Origin: Candidatus Binatia bacterium
Lineage (GTDB): Bacteria; Desulfobacterota; Binatia; HRBIN30
Assembly (NCBI GenBank): GCA_023150935.1
Contig: JAKLJW010000028.1
Coordinates: 1 to 64,000, forward strand
Length of the DNA: 64,000 nt
Direction: 5' to 3'
This document shows positions 61,382-64,000 of this stretch, piece after piece (the first letter of the stretch is position 1; each line of letters begins with the position of its first letter). The position numbers and the translations under genes are program-made. Under the pieces are notes generated by a model. The model saw only the letters and a program-made list of their open reading frames with translations. It was not told where the DNA came from and did not search any database.

Positions 61382-62557
61382 CTACTCTTTCTCGGTCAAG
61401 CGGATCTGATCCGGGTTCGTCTCCGACACCAGACTTCCCTTAGTGTGGAGGTTGTACGCCGCGCTGGCGGGGTCGAAGGCGATAGCGCCGTCATACTCCG
61501 CCGCCGCCACTACGAAGCGTTCCACGACCCCGAGCACGCCGCGAGCGGCGCCGCCCGGACCCGGAACCGGGGTAAGTTCGGCGTGGCCGACCAGCGACCC
61601 GAGCACCGGCAGCGAGAAGATCGACCGCTCCGGACTGGTTGGGCTGTCGATCTTCGTCAGCTCGACATCGAGGTAGCACGTTACCGTCGTGCTCGCGGAG
61701 AATCGCTCCTCGTACTCGTTATAGACCACGAACTGAATCGTCACCGAGGTCGGTGTTTGCGTCTCGAAGTCCTCGGTGCAGGGAACCAGCGTCAACGAAG
61801 TTGCCGTCGTCGAACCGAGGTTCACGCCCAGGAGACGACTGTTGAGGTCGGACGCCACCGGATCCGGGGACAGCGTGGAGAAGTGATTTAGGATCAGCTT
61901 CTCCGGGCAGGCGTTGTACATGGCGTCGTTCAGCAGCAACGGATTAGCCGCCTGCGCATCTGGATTGCCGAGGATTCCGATCGCATTGTACTTCGAGACA
62001 TCCGTCACGAAGGCGGGCGGGGGCGGCTGGGCCGTGAGACTGAGCGTGGCCTCGCCCTTCAGGTGGTTTCCGATCAACGGCTCGTCGGACTCCGTCACTT
62101 GCACGCACTTGAGTTCGCCGACGAAGAAGTCTCCTACCGGCGGCACCAAGCCCACAGGAAAGCCGGCCAGGTCGCTCCCGAACGGGCCGATCGCCACCCG
62201 GCGGCCACGACTCGCGACCCAGTGGGTCGGTTGGTACTTGGTCAGCCAGATGTTGAAGTCCGTTTCCTGCCAGAGCGGCACACAGGTCAGGCTCGGCGTG
62301 TCGCAAGGCCCACCAGTCACCGTATTGTAAAGAGCGGCGTTGACGTAATAGCACTTCGCATGCACCGGAAGGGGCCCGGTGTTTGCGATCTGAATGGTTG
62401 TGTCGGTGGAAGCATCCACGACCACTTTCGGGAAGACGAGGATCGACGCGCCCTTCTCGATCGTGATCTCCGCACGGGCGCCAGTCGCCACCACCCCCAG
62501 GAACGCCGCAGCGCCACAGAGTCCCGAGAGAAAAGCGTTCCACTTCACCGTTCGCAT
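61382..62557 (-). CDS. secreted protein of unknown function, paralogue B
   Basis: This 391-residue protein is a tandem paralogue of the downstream gene. The signal peptide MRTVKWNAFLSGLCGAAAFL is nearly identical to that of paralogue A. Shared blocks are KCYYVNAALYNT, ETDFNIWLTKYQP, GELKCVQVTESDEPLIGNHLKGEAT, YNACPEKLILNHF and IQFVVYNEYEERFSASTTVTC. An early beta-sandwich-like stretch (ASILVFPKVVVDASTDTTIQI) is compatible with an adhesion-type fold. ATG 62557 is behind GGAGGAGG. The intergenic gap to paralogue A is 73 bases, so they are probably cotranscribed. Function is unknown. Confidence 0.7.
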   Translation of the reverse strand: MRTVKWNAFLSGLCGAAAFLGVVATGARAEITIEKGASILVFPKVVVDASTDTTIQIANTGPLPVHAKCYYVNAALYNTVTGGPCDTPSLTCVPLWQETDFNIWLTKYQPTHWVASRGRRVAIGPFGSDLAGFPVGLVPPVGDFFVGELKCVQVTESDEPLIGNHLKGEATLSLTAQPPPPAFVTDVSKYNAIGILGNPDAQAANPLLLNDAMYNACPEKLILNHFSTLSPDPVASDLNSRLLGVNLGSTTATSLTLVPCTEDFETQTPTSVTIQFVVYNEYEERFSASTTVTCYLDVELTKIDSPTSPERSIFSLPVLGSLVGHAELTPVPGPGGAARGVLGVVERFVVAAAEYDGAIAFDPASAAYNLHTKGSLVSETNPDQIRLTEKE

Positions 62558-62846
62558 TGCCCTCCTCCTTTCCAGTCGACCGAACCTGCGCCCTGCCCTT
62601 CCACTTCGCTCCCGCCGTCCGCGCACACCAACCTGCCACCCGCCGGGAGTGGGCGGTACATACTCAAAAAAACCTCGCATTGTCAAGGAATTCTCGGCGA
62701 AAAAAACGGCAAAACAACGTCCTACACAGGATTCCGTGCCGGGCGACCGGGAACGACAGCCGTGAACTGTGCCGGCGCATCGCAGTCACGGCCCGTCCCC
62801 TCCACCAGCACAAAGGCATTTCTCCGTCACCTTGCCCGCACAAGAC
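62558..62846. other. 289-base intergenic upstream of secreted paralogues
   Basis: No gene is seen. An A-rich patch (CAAAAAAACC and GAAAAAAACGGC, about 62664-62710) is unusually AT-rich for this genome and may hold the leftward promoter or a terminator for the TP-rich protein gene. Confidence 0.35.
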
Positions 62847-63998
62847 TCACAAGCCTCCGTTCCGGCGCCGTCGCCGCCACCACAGAAGCGCCACCGGAAC
62901 CGCGAGCCACCACGCCGTGGAGCTGCTTGAAGCCGCGGGCTGGATGGCGCAACCGTCGTCGTCAACCTTTTTCTTGCCGGCCGTCGGCGTGCGCGTCGGC
63001 GTCCGCGTCGCACCGGGAGGCGTCGCCGTTGGGGTCGCCGTCAGCATTCCCCCGGTGCCTGTCGGAGTCGGGGTCAGCCCCGGCGGCGCCGTACTGGTCG
63101 GCGTCGCGGTGAAGGTCGGCGTCGCCGCCTTGGTGGTGGGAGTCGCAGACGGCGTACTGCTGGTTGCCGTAGCGCTCGGCGTCGCGCTCGTCGGCGTTGG
63201 AGTTGCGGTCCCACCGGTTGCCGTCAAAGTCGGGGTGTCGGTGGGGGTCGCCATTTCGGTGGGCGTGTCAGTCGGCGTTTCAGTCGGTGTTTCGGTCGGC
63301 GTTTCAGTCGGCAAGGTACCGGTCACGGTCGGTGTCGGCGTCCCGGTCGGCGTCAGCGTCGGCGTCGCAGTTATGATGCTCCCCGGGGTTACAGCGAAGG
63401 TCGCCGGCACGATTTCCGCAGTGTCGTCACTAGCCTGCAGACGCTCGAGCAGAAGCTCGAACGGGCCAAGGGGCGCATCCTCGGGCACCTCGAAGGTACA
63501 CGTGACGAGCTCCCCGCTCGGGAGGATCGGAATCGGAAACGGTGTCGGGTTTACCACCGGAGGGAAGCTCAACCGCATCAGCCCTCCGTCGGGCGCCGGG
63601 TCATCGTCGACGATCGGCACACTGACAGCAAACTGACCGGGTAGCAGAGCGCTGTTAGGTACGCAGTCGAGCATCTGGCAATCGCCCTTGGCGTTAACAA
63701 CCGCGTCGGGCGTGCAGCCCGGGTAACCCGCACAGCAGCGGAAATCGTTAGCGCAAACCGTCCCGGTATCGACGCACATGCCCTCAAACAGCAGCTGATC
63801 CACCGGAAAGCGCACGTCGGATTGCAGCGTTACGATGTTCGGGTCACCGGCCTCAGTGGCAAGGCGGACCTTGAGGGTCATCGTCCCGCCGGGCACCGCA
63901 TCGCTGCCTTCGAAGGTTACTGTCACCCCCATCGCCGGCACCGTCCAGCCGCCCAGAACCATGGCCAGGCCACTGAGTCCAACCAGTCCCCGCCGCAT
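62847..63998 (-). CDS. cohesin-like secreted protein with Thr-Pro linker and Gly-Cys/TM/Arg tail
   Basis: This 383-residue protein starts at ATG 63998; its upstream region lies outside the window, so an earlier start cannot be excluded. A signal peptide (1-24, ending AMG) is followed by a ~180-residue beta domain resembling cohesin-type domains ([20 protein letters not shown], with two Cys clusters, [19 protein letters not shown]). Residues about 205-340 are a (T-x-T-P)n linker. The tail has DDDGC (Cys about 350), a hydrophobic segment [12 protein letters not shown] and RRRRR. That layout matches MYXO-CTERM-like C-terminal sorting signals. Surface display through processing at the Gly-Cys is inference. 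Confidence 0.75.
   Translation of the reverse strand: MRRGLVGLSGLAMVLGGWTVPAMGVTVTFEGSDAVPGGTMTLKVRLATEAGDPNIVTLQSDVRFPVDQLLFEGMCVDTGTVCANDFRCCAGYPGCTPDAVVNAKGDCQMLDCVPNSALLPGQFAVSVPIVDDDPAPDGGLMRLSFPPVVNPTPFPIPILPSGELVTCTFEVPEDAPLGPFELLLERLQASDDTAEIVPATFAVTPGSIITATPTLTPTGTPTPTVTGTLPTETPTETPTETPTDTPTEMATPTDTPTLTATGGTATPTPTSATPSATATSSTPSATPTTKAATPTFTATPTSTAPPGLTPTPTGTGGMLTATPTATPPGATRTPTRTPTAGKKKVDDDGCAIQPAASSSSTAWWLAVPVALLWWRRRRRNGGL
63040..63370. repeat. low-complexity coding repeat (Thr-Pro linker)
   Basis: GTCGG(C/T)GT-type units such as GTCGGCGTTTCAGTCGGTGT repeat irregularly, most regularly at 63235-63320. They encode TPTxTPT repeats in the minus-strand protein. Length variation between strains would be expected. 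Confidence 0.7.
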
Positions 63999-64000
63999 CC

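Noticed and set aside
63040..63370. Tandem DNA repeat or CRISPR-like array
   Set aside because: It is explained by a Thr-Pro-rich protein linker read on the minus strand.

Overview
This is a high-GC window with Gram-negative features: beta-barrel porins, twin-arginine (Tat) signals, a lipoprotein and a periplasmic HtrA protease. Its overall content suits an uncultured soil or sediment bacterium of a deltaproteobacteria-like lineage. The Thr-Pro-rich, cohesin-like secreted protein with a Gly-Cys/hydrophobic/poly-Arg tail at the right end also fits such lineages. I cannot fix the phylum from the sequence alone. No rRNA, tRNA, CRISPR array or insertion sequence was recognised. Region 1 (about 0.2-28 kb, all on the minus strand) is a molybdenum-enzyme island. 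It holds six catalytic (alpha) subunits of type II DMSO-reductase-family enzymes (the ethylbenzene dehydrogenase / steroid C25 dehydrogenase / NarG branch), three four-cluster Fe-S beta subunits, one haem-b gamma subunit, one TorD/NarJ-type chaperone and the cofactor gene moaA. There are two kinds of unit. Two closely related alpha/beta pairs (2860-6686 and 25284-28088 with 24208-25245) have no export signal and appear cytoplasmic. One long array (9928-23906) is transcribed gamma-beta-alpha1-alpha2-chaperone-alpha3-alpha4-moaA, and all four of its alphas carry Tat signals. The first pair is followed by a GMC alcohol oxidase and a small associated protein, which suggests hydroxylation of a hydrocarbon-like or steroid-like substrate followed by alcohol oxidation. 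Genes for two membrane subunits of a proton-translocating transhydrogenase (PntAB/PntB, without PntAA) sit inside the island. Region 2 (28.1-28.97 kb) is a divergent TetR-family regulator. The short gap to the alpha/beta pair holds two ACATAC-N6-GTATGT operators over a TTGACA promoter. Region 3 (29-40.4 kb) holds a porin and PII signalling protein behind a good sigma-54 promoter match, two amidohydrolases, a thiamine-diphosphate decarboxylase, an AbiEii-like nucleotidyltransferase pair flanked by GC-rich palindromic repeats, a seventh molybdopterin oxidoreductase (formate dehydrogenase-like) and a GT39 membrane glycosyltransferase. Region 4 (40.7-51.4 kb) is mixed housekeeping and accessory metabolism: methyltransferase, CobW-type GTPase, MFS exporter, rRNA methyltransferase, a DUF1302-like outer-membrane protein, universal stress protein, YhhN membrane protein, enoyl-CoA hydratase, alcohol dehydrogenase and a formyl-THF hydrolase-like protein. 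Region 5 (51.5-56.5 kb) couples acyl-CoA oxidation to the quinone pool: an IclR regulator, EtfB, EtfA and a membrane Fe-S ETF:quinone oxidoreductase. Region 6 (56.6-64 kb) has arginine decarboxylase SpeA, HtrA/DegP, a strong bidirectional terminator, two tandem secreted paralogues of unknown function, and the cohesin-like protein at the window edge. Together the genes suggest an organism that activates recalcitrant substrates with oxygen-independent Mo hydroxylases and feeds acyl-CoA intermediates into ETF-linked oxidation. The substrates are inference only.
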